In this document: piece by piece, positions 1-5,538 of the stretch | Layout of the letters: each line of letters starts with the position of its first letter | How positions within the stretch are numbered: the stretch's first letter is position 1 | Assembly: GCA_027026295.1 (NCBI GenBank) | Contig: JALVOR010000202.1 | Coordinates: 1-8,532 of the forward strand | Source of the DNA: Anaerolineales bacterium | Lineage (GTDB): Bacteria; Chloroflexota; Anaerolineae; Anaerolineales; DRMV01 | Direction: 5' to 3' | DNA length: 8,532 nucleotides | The notes under the pieces: model-generated | The model's database searches: none | Told to the model about the DNA's origin: nothing | The model's input: the letters and a program-made list of their open reading frames with translations, nothing else | Translations under genes and position numbers: made by a program

Positions 1-100
1 ATAGCGTCGCCGTAGCGGGGGTAGGGAGAGATCAAGCCCCAAAAGTGATGCAGGGAGATTTGTCAGTCAACCAGGGATCCCGCCACAAAGGAGTGTAACG

Positions 101-430
101 ATGAGCGAGATTACCGTGAAAGAATTGATGGAGCGGATGCCCAAGGCTTTCCTGCCCGAAAAGGCCAAAGGCGTGGAAGCCGTAATCCAGTACCACCTCA
201 GCGGCGAAGAGGGCGGCGACTGGATCATCACCATCAAAGACGGCCAGTGCACCGTGGAAGAGGGCGTGGCCGAAAACCCCACCCTCACCTTGGAAGCCGA
301 CGCGCAGGATTATAAAGACGTCATCCTCGGCAAACTGGACGGCATGGCCGCCTTCATGCAGGGCAAGTTGAAGTTGAAGGGCAACCTCAACTTAGCCATG
401 AAGTTGACCAACTTCTTCAAACTGCGCTAA
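101..430 (+). CDS. Stand-alone SCP2 sterol-binding-domain protein
   Basis: The gene encodes 109 residues, about the size of a single SCP2 (sterol carrier protein 2) domain with nothing added. Visible hallmarks are an N-terminal helix (ITVKELMERMPKAF), a central beta-sheet stretch (DWIITIKDGQCTVEEG, then TLTLEADAQDY) and the typical C-terminal GKLKLKGNLNLAMKLTNFFK. This last stretch lines the hydrophobic lipid-binding tunnel in the family. No signal peptide or membrane segment is seen, so a cytoplasmic location is likely. The family binds fatty acyl chains, sterols or other hydrophobic ligands non-covalently; the ligand here cannot be told. The ATG at 101 follows an AAGGAG SD at 88-93 with 7-nt spacing. 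It is convergent with tatC and separated from it by a palindromic terminator. The 100 bases upstream show no clear promoter, so it could be the last gene of an operon beginning outside the window. Confidence 0.9.
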   Translation: MSEITVKELMERMPKAFLPEKAKGVEAVIQYHLSGEEGGDWIITIKDGQCTVEEGVAENPTLTLEADAQDYKDVILGKLDGMAAFMQGKLKLKGNLNLAMKLTNFFKLR

Positions 431-444
431 TTTTTGCCCACCCG

Positions 445-488
445 CCAACGAAACAGGACACAGCAATTGCTGTGTCCTCTTTTGTTGG
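445..488. terminator. Palindromic terminator between convergent SCP2 gene and tatC
   Basis: The core at 455-478 is a perfect 24-nt palindrome: AGGACACAG, then CAATTG, then CTGTGTCCT. One mismatch outside it (454/479), the stem continues as CCAACGAAA (445-453) against TTTTGTTGG (480-488), including one G-T pair. On the + strand the T-rich descending arm (CTTTTGTT) resembles a rho-independent terminator for the SCP2 gene. On the - strand the T-tract is weaker (GTTTCG), so termination of tatC may be less efficient. A smaller hairpin lies immediately after the tatC stop (CCTGG 515-519 with CCAGG 528-532). Confidence 0.75.
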
Positions 489-536
489 TTGCCTTGGGCG
501 GCTTTCCTGCACCGCCTGGAGAAACGGCCAGGAAAA

Positions 537-1412
537 TCAGTGCTGTGCCAAACGAGCCAAACCGACGCCGAGAAGGTAAAGCAGTATCATCGGCGCCATA
601 ACCAGCAACATGTTTACCGGATCCACCGTGGGCGTAATGACGGCAGCGAGCACTGCAATGACGACCACCGCAACCCGCCAGTGGCGAATGAGGTGGTCGG
701 CGCGCACCCAACCAATGGCCGCCAGCAGGTAAACAAGCAGAGGAAATTCAAAGGACAAACCCACCCAGAACAGCAATGAAGTTACGAAACGAATGTAGGA
801 AGCCGGACGGGGCACGGTAGGGATACCCATGAAGTTGAGCAGGAAAGGTAAAGCCACCGGCAGCATGACGTAATAGGCAAAAGCCATACCGCCCACGAAG
901 AAAAGCAACACCAGAGGCATGCCCGTCAGCCCCAAGATGCGGGCACGCGGCCGCAAAGCGGGGGCCACGTACAGGTAAAGTTCAAAGTAAATGTACGGCA
1001 AAGACAACGCAAACCCCGCCAGCAGAGATACCCGCATGAACACGATGAGCGGCTCGGTGACCTCGATGGCCTGAAGGTGGCGAATGCCGCCCATGGGCAT
1101 CGCGAGGAAATCGAGCAAACGGGGGGTAAGGGCGAACGAAAGCGCTGTCATGAGCACCCAAAACGCAGTTGCTCGTAACAGGTGTTTTCGCAAAGCGTTG
1201 AGGTGCGGAAGCAAGGCGGCGGGATTCTGAAACGCTTCCTGTGCAGCATCGGACAGGGGCTGCTCTTCAGGTTCAGCATGCAAGGCTTCCTGCAATTGCT
1301 TCCGCTTGCGGTAAAGCCAACGCGCCACGCCCCGAACAGCCTTCCAGGGTAGCCAGATAGGAGCAAGAAGTACCTGCACAAGGAAGCGAAACACTCGACG
1401 GATGCTTTTCAT
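537..1412 (-). CDS. tatC: Sec-independent (twin-arginine) protein translocase subunit TatC
   Basis: TatC is the polytopic inner-membrane receptor for twin-arginine signal peptides in export of folded proteins. Family landmarks are present: LPHLNALRKHLLRA (residues 68-81), corresponding to the cytoplasmic 'HL-ELR-R' motif; LPYIYFELYLYVAPALRPRAR (138-158), matching the first periplasmic loop and second helix; a GMAFAYYVMLP helix (175-185); LSFEFP (219-224), with the conserved membrane glutamate Glu222; and ITPTVDPVNMLLVMAPM (259-275), the TatC TP-D motif. Six hydrophobic helices can be traced. At 291 residues it is longer than a typical ~240-260-residue TatC because of a ~65-residue N-terminal extension that is basic and amphipathic (residues 1-43), then acidic (AEPEEQPLSD). 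The ATG at 1412 has a GAAGGGA SD on the - strand, so the extension is probably translated. No tatA or tatB is seen nearby, so the pore-forming partner must be encoded elsewhere. Confidence 0.93.
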   Translation of the reverse strand: MKSIRRVFRFLVQVLLAPIWLPWKAVRGVARWLYRKRKQLQEALHAEPEEQPLSDAAQEAFQNPAALLPHLNALRKHLLRATAFWVLMTALSFALTPRLLDFLAMPMGGIRHLQAIEVTEPLIVFMRVSLLAGFALSLPYIYFELYLYVAPALRPRARILGLTGMPLVLLFFVGGMAFAYYVMLPVALPFLLNFMGIPTVPRPASYIRFVTSLLFWVGLSFEFPLLVYLLAAIGWVRADHLIRHWRVAVVVIAVLAAVITPTVDPVNMLLVMAPMILLYLLGVGLARLAQH

Positions 1413-1605
1413 GGGTTCCCTTCAGGGAAATCCGCTGACGGTTGCACCAGCAGCAGCGAGCAAGGCTTTGCAGCGTGTCAGGGCCGCGAAGGAACGTTGA
1501 GGGGAGCAAGATCAGCCCGAAACCAGGCGCTGACTTCTTCCCGGCCAAACCGCAAACCGCACCCGTGTGGTTTAGCCAGCAAGCCCCGCATTCGCGCGCA
1601 CCGCT

Positions 1606-1635
1606 ATTATAAAGCCTTTCGCCCCCACATGTCCT
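1606..1635 (-). promoter_or_regulatory. Candidate promoter for tatC
   Basis: Read on the - strand, a perfect TATAAT -10 box lies at 1611-1606. AGGACA (4 of 6 matches to TTGACA) lies at 1635-1630 with an 18-bp spacer. Transcription would start near 1599, giving a 5' leader of about 185 nt before the tatC ATG. It is the only AT-rich -10-like site I see on this strand in an otherwise GC-rich gap. The -35 is weak, so the call is tentative. Confidence 0.4.
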
Positions 1636-1768
1636 TGTCGCGCTCGCTGCTTCTCCTCTCCCAACAGGAACGGCGAAAAACGAACCAGGGGGCTTCCCAC
1701 GACGTGGCAGCCATTGCATTTCGCATGCTCCCCTTGCCTGGCAGAGCGCCCGAAAAAAAGCCGCCTGA

Positions 1769-1777
1769 TGGTACAAT
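1769..1777 (+). promoter_or_regulatory. Extended -10 promoter directly before the kinase start
   Basis: TGGTACAAT is a TGn-extended -10 box (TG at 1769-1770, TACAAT at 1772-1777). No recognisable TTGACA-like box lies 16-18 bp upstream, which is common when the extended -10 is present. The expected transcription start, about 7 nt downstream, coincides with the A of the kinase ATG at 1784. There is no SD sequence between the box and the ATG, so the mRNA would be leaderless. Confidence 0.6.
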
Positions 1778-1783
1778 AACGCC

Positions 1784-3205
1784 ATGTGGAATGACGCTTT
1801 GCGCCAATGGTTCGAACTCAATCGCCCTGTGGTGTTGTTCGTAAGCGGGCAGGTGTTCTTCGTGATGGGCATGGCAATTTTGCTCCAGACGCGGCGTTAT
1901 TCCCGGCTGGCGCTGGCGCGCAGCATGCCGTGGCTGGCTGTCTTTGGCCTTTTGCACAGTTTTTATCATTGGGGGAGCCTGTTCATTCCCATCCACCAGC
2001 AACAAGCCCCCGAAAGCGCCGTCGCCATTCTGGAAGCCCTGCAACTCCTGCTACTGGCGGCTTCGTTTGCTGCACTCTTCCAGTTCGGCGTGCATCTGAT
2101 GACCCCTCTGCCGCGGTGCTGGCAATGGCTGCGCTCGACCCCGCTCTTCCTGTTGATTTTGTGGCTGGCTGTGCCTTTCTACCTCGGTCTGGCACTGGGG
2201 CACGATGTCAAAAGTTGGCACTATGTTGCCGAAACCGCAGCGCGCTATTTCCTTGGCATTCCCGGCGCATTTGCTGCCGCCTGGGGGCTGCGCCGCCAGG
2301 CCAAACGGCGGCTGCTACCACTGGAATTCCCTGCGATCTACAACCTGCTCCGCCTTGCCGGGGCAGCACTGTTGGGCTATGTGGTGCTGGGCGGCCTGAT
2401 CGTGCCGCCGGGCAACTTTTTCCCCGCCAGTGTGTTCAATACACAAACCGTGTGGCAGGCTTTTGGCATCCCCATCGAAGCCTTCCAGGCTGTGGACGGC
2501 TTGATTTTGGCCATTGCCGTCATTTTGGGACTGGATGTTTTCGAATTTGAAACCGAGCGCCTCATCGAGCGCATGGAACAGGCACAAGTCGTCGCCATCG
2601 AGCGGGAACGCATTGCCCGCGACCTGCACGACGGCGCCATTCAGCAGGTATATGCCGCCGGTCTGGTTGCCCAAACCCTGCGGCGCAAGGCTCAGGACCC
2701 CGAAATCGCTGCCGGGCTTGACCGATTGATGGAAGGCATCAACAGCGCGATCGCCGAACTGCGCCGCTTTCTTTCGGAACTCCACGAACAGGAAACCCTC
2801 CACCTTGTGCCCGCGCTGGAAGGGCTGGTGGACGAGGCACGCCGCATTTCCGGCACCGAGATTTACCTGGAAGCCACCGACGACGTGCCGCCCATGATGC
2901 CCGACATGACCACCCATGTCATTTCCTTCGCGCGGGAAGCCCTTTCCAACGCCATCCGCCACGCCCGCAGCCCCCTCATTGAAGTCCGCGCCGCCTACAA
3001 CCCCAAAGCCCGCGAACTGCGCCTCGAAGTGGAAGACCACGGCATCGGCCTTCCCGACGAACCCGATGTGGGCTATGGCCTGCGCAACATGCAAGACCGG
3101 GCGCGCCTGCTGGGCGGCACGCTGCAACTGGAATCTGCCCGCGGCAAGGGCACGAAAGCCATCCTCACCGTGCCGCTGAAAAACGCCTCCCCACCACCCG
3201 GCTAA
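1784..3205 (+). CDS. Membrane sensor histidine kinase, NarL-family (HisKA_3 type)
   Basis: The protein has 473 residues. Roughly seven hydrophobic segments occupy residues 15-35, 48-70, 79-105, 120-140, 153-168, 190-208 and 237-251, forming a polytopic sensor module rather than a periplasmic sensor loop. A linker helix (251-272) leads into the HisKA_3 dimerisation domain, where ERERIARDLHDGAIQQVY (273-290) contains the phospho-accepting His282. The HATPase_c domain follows: N box EALSNAIRHA (385-394), G1 DHGIGL (418-423), G2 GYGLRNMQDRA (430-440) and GKGTKAILTVPL (454-465). It should autophosphorylate and pass the phosphate to the response regulator encoded 28 bp downstream. The signal is unknown; the membrane helices suggest a small hydrophobic or membrane-associated cue. 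The ATG at 1784 is the first start after an in-frame TGA at 1766, has no SD, and sits where an extended -10 promoter would place the mRNA 5' end. Confidence 0.92.
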   Translation: MWNDALRQWFELNRPVVLFVSGQVFFVMGMAILLQTRRYSRLALARSMPWLAVFGLLHSFYHWGSLFIPIHQQQAPESAVAILEALQLLLLAASFAALFQFGVHLMTPLPRCWQWLRSTPLFLLILWLAVPFYLGLALGHDVKSWHYVAETAARYFLGIPGAFAAAWGLRRQAKRRLLPLEFPAIYNLLRLAGAALLGYVVLGGLIVPPGNFFPASVFNTQTVWQAFGIPIEAFQAVDGLILAIAVILGLDVFEFETERLIERMEQAQVVAIERERIARDLHDGAIQQVYAAGLVAQTLRRKAQDPEIAAGLDRLMEGINSAIAELRRFLSELHEQETLHLVPALEGLVDEARRISGTEIYLEATDDVPPMMPDMTTHVISFAREALSNAIRHARSPLIEVRAAYNPKARELRLEVEDHGIGLPDEPDVGYGLRNMQDRARLLGGTLQLESARGKGTKAILTVPLKNASPPPG

Positions 3206-3233
3206 CCCCCGAAACCCGGAAGGAGTAACACAC

Positions 3234-3902
3234 ATGCGCACGAGATTGCTACTGGTGGACGACCACGAAGTCGTACGCCTCGGCTTGCGCACTTTGCTGG
3301 AAGCCGAAGAAGATATGGAAGTCGTGGCTGAAGCAGGCAACGCCGAAGAAGCCATGGAAAAGGTGGAACAATACCACCCCGATGTGGTGATTATGGACGT
3401 GCGCTTGCCGGGCAAAAGCGGGCTAGAAACCTGCCGCCTGATTCGGCAGCGCCACCCAACAACCCAGGTGGTTATTCTGACCTCCTACCTGAGCGAGGAG
3501 TTCGTTTCCCACGCGTTGCAGGCCGGGGCAGCAGGGTATGTACTCAAAGAAGTCGGCGGCTCGGAACTCGTGCATGCCATTCGCCGCGCTCGCGAAGGGC
3601 ACGTTGCCTTCGACCCCCACACCGCCAGCCAGATGGTCGCCCGGTTGCGCCGTCTGGAAGCCCACATCGAGGAATCCGCCTTCAAGGGGCTTTCCCGCCG
3701 TGAAATGGAAGTGCTGGCGCTGGTTTCCAAGGGGCGCAGCAACCGGGAAATCGCCCGCGCCCTTTACCTCAGCGAAGGCACAGTACGTAATTATGTCTCG
3801 GCAATTATGGAAAAGTTGGGTATGCGCAACCGCATCGAACTGGCGACCTACGCCGTGCAACACCACATTTCCGAGTGGATGCCGGATATTGATGACAATT
3901 GA
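3234..3902 (+). CDS. Two-component response regulator, NarL/LuxR (FixJ) type
   Basis: The 222-residue protein is the usual length for the NarL/DevR class. The receiver domain (1-120) has the acidic pair Asp9/Asp10, phospho-acceptor Asp55 in VVIMDVRLPG, Thr83 in VVILTSYLS and Lys105 in GYVLKEV. A linker (121-150) connects to a LuxR-type helix-turn-helix: LSRREMEVLALVSKGRSN (153-170), then the recognition-helix region SEGTVRNYVSAIMEKLGMRN (180-199). It should act as a DNA-binding transcription factor controlled by the kinase gene immediately upstream; the 28-nt spacing implies one operon. AAGGAG at 3220-3225 lies 8 nt before the ATG. The gene ends in TGA at 3900-3902, just before a strong terminator. 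All key residues are intact. Its target genes cannot be told from this window. Confidence 0.95.
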   Translation: MRTRLLLVDDHEVVRLGLRTLLEAEEDMEVVAEAGNAEEAMEKVEQYHPDVVIMDVRLPGKSGLETCRLIRQRHPTTQVVILTSYLSEEFVSHALQAGAAGYVLKEVGGSELVHAIRRAREGHVAFDPHTASQMVARLRRLEAHIEESAFKGLSRREMEVLALVSKGRSNREIARALYLSEGTVRNYVSAIMEKLGMRNRIELATYAVQHHISEWMPDIDDN

Positions 3903-3946
3903 CCTGTAGGGCGGAATGGCGTCCCGCCTCACAAAGCCAAACAAAA

Positions 3947-3976
3947 AAAACAGGCTGCGAAAGCGCAGCCTGTTTT
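3947..3976. terminator. Strong bidirectional terminator between response regulator and rplT
   Basis: CAGGCTGCG (3951-3959), loop AAAG (3960-3963) and CGCAGCCTG (3964-3972) form a perfect 9-bp stem. The flanking AAAA (3947-3950) and TTTT (3973-3976) can extend it to 13 bp. On the - strand the stem is followed by eight T residues (A-run 3943-3950 on the + strand), an excellent rho-independent terminator for the infC-rpmI-rplT operon. On the + strand it has TTTT and serves the two-component operon. A second weak inverted repeat (GGCGG near 3910, CCGCC at 3924-3928) lies just upstream. Confidence 0.92.
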
Positions 3977-3999
3977 GCGTTTTGAGGAGAGCGGGGTGT

Positions 4000-4353
4000 T
4001 TACTTCACCGCCGCCATGGCTTTTTCGACAATGGCCTTGAAGGCTTCGGGATGACGTACGGCCAACTCGGCAAGCATCTTGCGGTTGACAGTGATGTCGG
4101 CAGCCTTCATCGCATGGATCAGGCGGCTGTAAGTAGTGCCGTTCAAGCGGGCAGCCGCATTGATGCGGGCGATCCACAAGCGGCGCAGGTCGCGCTTGCG
4201 GGTGCGGCGATCGCGATAGGCATACCAGAGGCTTTTCAGCATAGCCTCATTGGCACGGCGGAAGCGCCGCGAGCGGGCACCGTATTGCCCTTTGGTCAGT
4301 TTGAGAATTTTCTTGTGGCGTCGGCGACGCACAAAACCGGTTTTAACTCGCAT
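4000..4353 (-). CDS. rplT: 50S ribosomal protein L20
   Basis: The 117-residue protein is the standard length for bL20 and very basic, beginning [20 protein letters not shown]. It carries the family core [20 protein letters not shown] (21-40), [24 protein letters not shown] (44-67), and a C-terminal globular part (68-117) with [13 protein letters not shown] and [13 protein letters not shown]20 binds 23S rRNA early in 50S assembly and, in studied bacteria, represses its own operon by binding mRNA that mimics its rRNA site. I chose the ATG at 4353 because a perfect AGGAGG SD (4364-4359) lies 5 nt upstream and the canonical MRVK start follows. An upstream in-frame start at 4419 would add 22 non-conserved residues. 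It is the last gene of infC-rpmI-rplT and ends before the bidirectional terminator. Confidence 0.97.
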   Translation of the reverse strand: MRVKTGFVRRRRHKKILKLTKGQYGARSRRFRRANEAMLKSLWYAYRDRRTRKRDLRRLWIARINAAARLNGTTYSRLIHAMKAADITVNRKMLAELAVRHPEAFKAIVEKAMAAVK

Positions 4354-4372
4354 TTTTACCTCCTGCGGTCCC

Positions 4373-4410
4373 CTGGGCGTCGGCGGAAACCGCCCGTTGC
4401 GTACACCCAG
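4373..4410 (-). promoter_or_regulatory. Two-tier hairpin in the rplT leader, possible L20 operator
   Basis: Read as mRNA on the - strand, CUGGGUGU (4410-4403) pairs with ACGCCCAG (4380-4373): 8 bp with one G-U pair. Inside it, GGCGG (4394-4390) pairs with CCGCC (4386-4382) around a UUU loop. The two helices are separated by an asymmetric internal loop, 8 nt on one side and 1 nt on the other. The structure ends 8 nt before the rplT SD. L20 is known to bind rRNA and mRNA helices interrupted by asymmetric internal loops, so an autogenous control site is plausible. The pairing is seen; the function is inferred. Confidence 0.45.
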
Positions 4411-4438
4411 CAGCCGCAATCATTGGGGAATGGAACGA

Positions 4439-4678
4439 TTAACTCGACTGTTTCTTCAGGTAAGGTGCCAGGCGGTGAACGCGCTTGATGATACCCTTAC
4501 CTTCCACGGGCAGCATTTCGGTGAACAGGCGCTTGGTGCGCTTGGAAGTGTTGCGCCGCAGGTGGCTCTTGCCGCCTTTGGTACGCACCAGTTTGCCCGA
4601 GCCGGTCACGCGAAAACGCTTGCTCGTCGCCTTATGGGTCTTGATCTTGTACTTTCCTTTTCGCTGTTTGCGCGGCAC
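4439..4678 (-). CDS. rpmI: 50S ribosomal protein L35
   Basis: The 79-residue, strongly basic protein contains the bL35 signature KTHKATSKRFRVTGSGK (13-29) followed by GGKSHLRRNTSKRTKRL. It ends in an HRLAPYL segment typical of the C-terminus (KRMLPYL in many relatives). Most L35 proteins are 64-66 residues; here about 10 basic residues (PRKQRKGKYK) precede the usual K-THK start, and a short KKQSS tail follows. The start codon is GTG at 4678-4676, supported by an AGGAG SD at 4691-4687 with 8-nt spacing. L35 is a small component of the large ribosomal subunit. It lies 49 nt after infC and 85 nt before rplT, the standard gene order of this operon. Confidence 0.95.
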   Translation of the reverse strand: MPRKQRKGKYKIKTHKATSKRFRVTGSGKLVRTKGGKSHLRRNTSKRTKRLFTEMLPVEGKGIIKRVHRLAPYLKKQSS

Positions 4679-4705
4679 GGTACTCTCTCCTCTTACGAAA
4701 ATTTA

Positions 4706-4723
4706 CAAGGGGCGCTTCCCTTG
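4706..4723 (-). promoter_or_regulatory. Intercistronic hairpin between infC and rpmI
   Basis: CAAGGG (4706-4711) and CCCTTG (4718-4723) form a perfect 6-bp stem with a 6-nt loop, four bases after the infC stop on the - strand. The following bases (TAAATTTTCG) are T-rich but not a good terminator tract, and the rpmI SD follows. It could modulate transcript stability or partial termination, or form part of an L20 control site: in E. coli one L20 site lies between infC and rpmI. The hairpin is seen; its role is inferred. Confidence 0.4.
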
Positions 4724-4727
4724 GAAC

Positions 4728-5249
4728 TCACTTCTTCTTGGCAGGTGCCAGAATCATCAACATCGAACGGCCTTCCAGCGAAGGGGGCTTTTCCACCACC
4801 GCAATATCGGAAAGCATCTCGGCGACCTCTTTGAGGTCTTCCAGCGCAATCTCGGGGTAGGTGATTTCTCGCCCGCGGAACAACATGCGCACCCGCACTT
4901 TCATGCCTTTTTCCAGCCACTTGCGGGCGCTGCGCACCTTGAACTCACGATGGTGTTCGCTGGTCTTCGGGCGCAGCCGCAGTTCCTTGATTTCGACTTT
5001 CGCCTGCGACTTGCGAGCCTGGCGTTCTTTCTTTGCCCGCTCATACAGGAACTTGCCGAAATCCATCACCCGGCAGACAGGCGGCTTGGCGTTGGGCGCC
5101 ACCTCGACCAGGTCCAGGTTGGCTTCCCGGGCAACACGCAGGGCTTCCGCGCGCGAGACCACGCCGATGTTCTCGCCGTTGGGGCCTACCAGGCGCACTT
5201 CAGGCGCGCGGATGGCCTCGTTGATTCTGTAGTCGCTTGCTTTGGCTAT
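4728..5249 (-). CDS. infC: Translation initiation factor IF-3, apparent AUA start codon
   Basis: From the proposed start the protein has 173 residues, the normal IF3 length. The N-domain runs from DYRINEAIRAPEVRLVG (6-22) through EALRVAREANLDLVEVAP (35-52) to PPVCRVMDFGKFLYE (56-70). A lysine-rich linker helix (71-86) leads to the C-domain: KELRLRPKTSEHHREFKVR (88-106), LEKGMKVRVRMLFRGREITY (112-131) and a C-terminal LEGRSMLMILAPAKKK. IF3 binds the 30S subunit, prevents premature 50S joining and rejects non-canonical start codons and initiator mismatches. The SD is a perfect AGGAGG (5262-5257); 7 nt later comes ATA (5249-5247), then GCC AAA GCA AGC. No ATG, GTG or TTG lies in frame between the SD and the conserved region. 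The in-frame ATG at 5447 is upstream of the promoter and would add 66 unrelated residues. Rare infC starts (AUU in E. coli) allow IF3 to repress its own translation. Confidence 0.95.
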   Translation of the reverse strand: MAKASDYRINEAIRAPEVRLVGPNGENIGVVSRAEALRVAREANLDLVEVAPNAKPPVCRVMDFGKFLYERAKKERQARKSQAKVEIKELRLRPKTSEHHREFKVRSARKWLEKGMKVRVRMLFRGREITYPEIALEDLKEVAEMLSDIAVVEKPPSLEGRSMLMILAPAKKK

Positions 5250-5264
5250 GGCCGTTCCTCCTGT

Positions 5265-5297
5265 AAACAAAAGACAAACAGCACCCGCGCGGTGCTG
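5265..5297 (-). promoter_or_regulatory. Terminator-like hairpin in the infC leader (possible attenuator)
   Basis: On the - strand CAGCACC (5297-5291), loop GCGCG (5290-5286) and GGTGCTG (5285-5279) form a perfect 7-bp GC-rich stem. It is followed immediately by TTTGTCTTTTGTTT (5278-5265), then by the infC SD. A GC stem plus U-rich tract is the layout of a rho-independent terminator, placed between the promoter and the start codon. An alternative 4-bp pairing, GTGC with GCAC, just upstream could compete with the stem. In Bacillus, L20 is known to control this operon by premature termination in the infC leader; the leader here is far shorter (about 60 nt), so the same mechanism is only a possibility. 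Confidence 0.5.
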
Positions 5298-5318
5298 CAA
5301 GGCACTTACCGAGGGTGA

Positions 5319-5347
5319 AGCATACCATAACTCGGAAAAAGCGTCAA
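5319..5347 (-). promoter_or_regulatory. Sigma-70-type promoter of infC-rpmI-rplT
   Basis: On the - strand TTGACG (5347-5342, 5 of 6 matches) is followed after exactly 17 bp by TATGCT (5324-5319), which also carries an upstream TGG extension (TGn extended -10). Transcription should start near 5312, giving a leader of about 62 nt before the infC AUA. This is the best-matched promoter in the window, as expected for a translation operon, and it separates infC from the lipoprotein gene upstream. Confidence 0.8.
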
Positions 5348-5538
5348 CTTTTTGCGCCTTTTTCGAGAGCGCCCTTCCCCTCAAGCCGCTATCAGGCCGC
5401 TTCCCCTCCCAGTGGAAGAGGGGAGAAACGGCGACGCCACAAGCCAAGGTGAAGCGAGGACAACCAAACCTTGCTTCTGCAATATTTGCTTGCAGCCCAC
5501 CTCTTTCAGCCTCCGATACGGCTTCACAACGCAGCCCG
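5348..5538. other. Intergenic region with three inverted repeats
   Basis: This 191-bp gap between the lipoprotein stop and the infC promoter has no plausible gene. It contains hairpin-forming repeats: TCCCCTC (5402-5408) with GAGGGGA (5418-5424); GAAGCGAGG (5451-5459) with CCTTGCTTC (5469-5477, one G-T pair); and CTGCAA (5477-5482) with TTGCAG (5490-5495). None has a strong T-tract on the - strand. The last, 44 bp beyond the lipoprotein stop, is the likeliest to take part in ending that transcript. The cluster could be a dispersed intergenic repeat; only a genome search would show that. Confidence 0.5.

Larger units (their letters stand above)
1413..1783. other. 371-bp intergenic region between divergent tatC and kinase genes
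   Basis: No reading frame here has a convincing SD, family resemblance or sensible composition. Besides the candidate tatC promoter (1606-1635) and the extended -10 of the kinase (1769-1777), I see only a short A-tract (1752-1759) and minor inverted repeats. The gap is long for this otherwise compact window, so a small RNA or a long structured tatC leader is possible, but nothing in the sequence identifies one. Confidence 0.5.

Noticed and set aside
1..100. Promoter or upstream gene end before the SCP2 gene
   Set aside because: I see no -10/-35 pair and no coding pattern that can be tied to a family in this short stretch.
1273..2044. Possible small genes in or across the tatC-kinase gap (for example 1497-1844 + and 1607-2044 -)
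   Set aside because: They have no SD, no recognisable motif, overlap tatC or the kinase, and span the candidate promoters.
2315..3415. 366-codon open frame on the - strand, antisense to the kinase and regulator
   Set aside because: It is a GC-driven shadow of the kinase frame: low-complexity Gly/Ala/His composition, no SD, and it lies opposite a clearly functional gene.
3905..3930. GGCGG/CCGCC inverted repeat after the response regulator as a second terminator or REP element
   Set aside because: The stem is only 5 bp with no T-tract; the strong terminator at 3947-3976 follows immediately.
4354..4419. Upstream in-frame start of rplT at 4419
   Set aside because: It would add 22 non-conserved residues across a structured leader; the perfect SD and canonical MRVK start lie at 4353.
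5250..5447. N-terminal extension of infC starting at the ATG at 5447 (239-residue product)
   Set aside because: The added 66 residues have no IF3 character, would be translated through the infC promoter, the leader hairpin and the SD, and exceed the family length.
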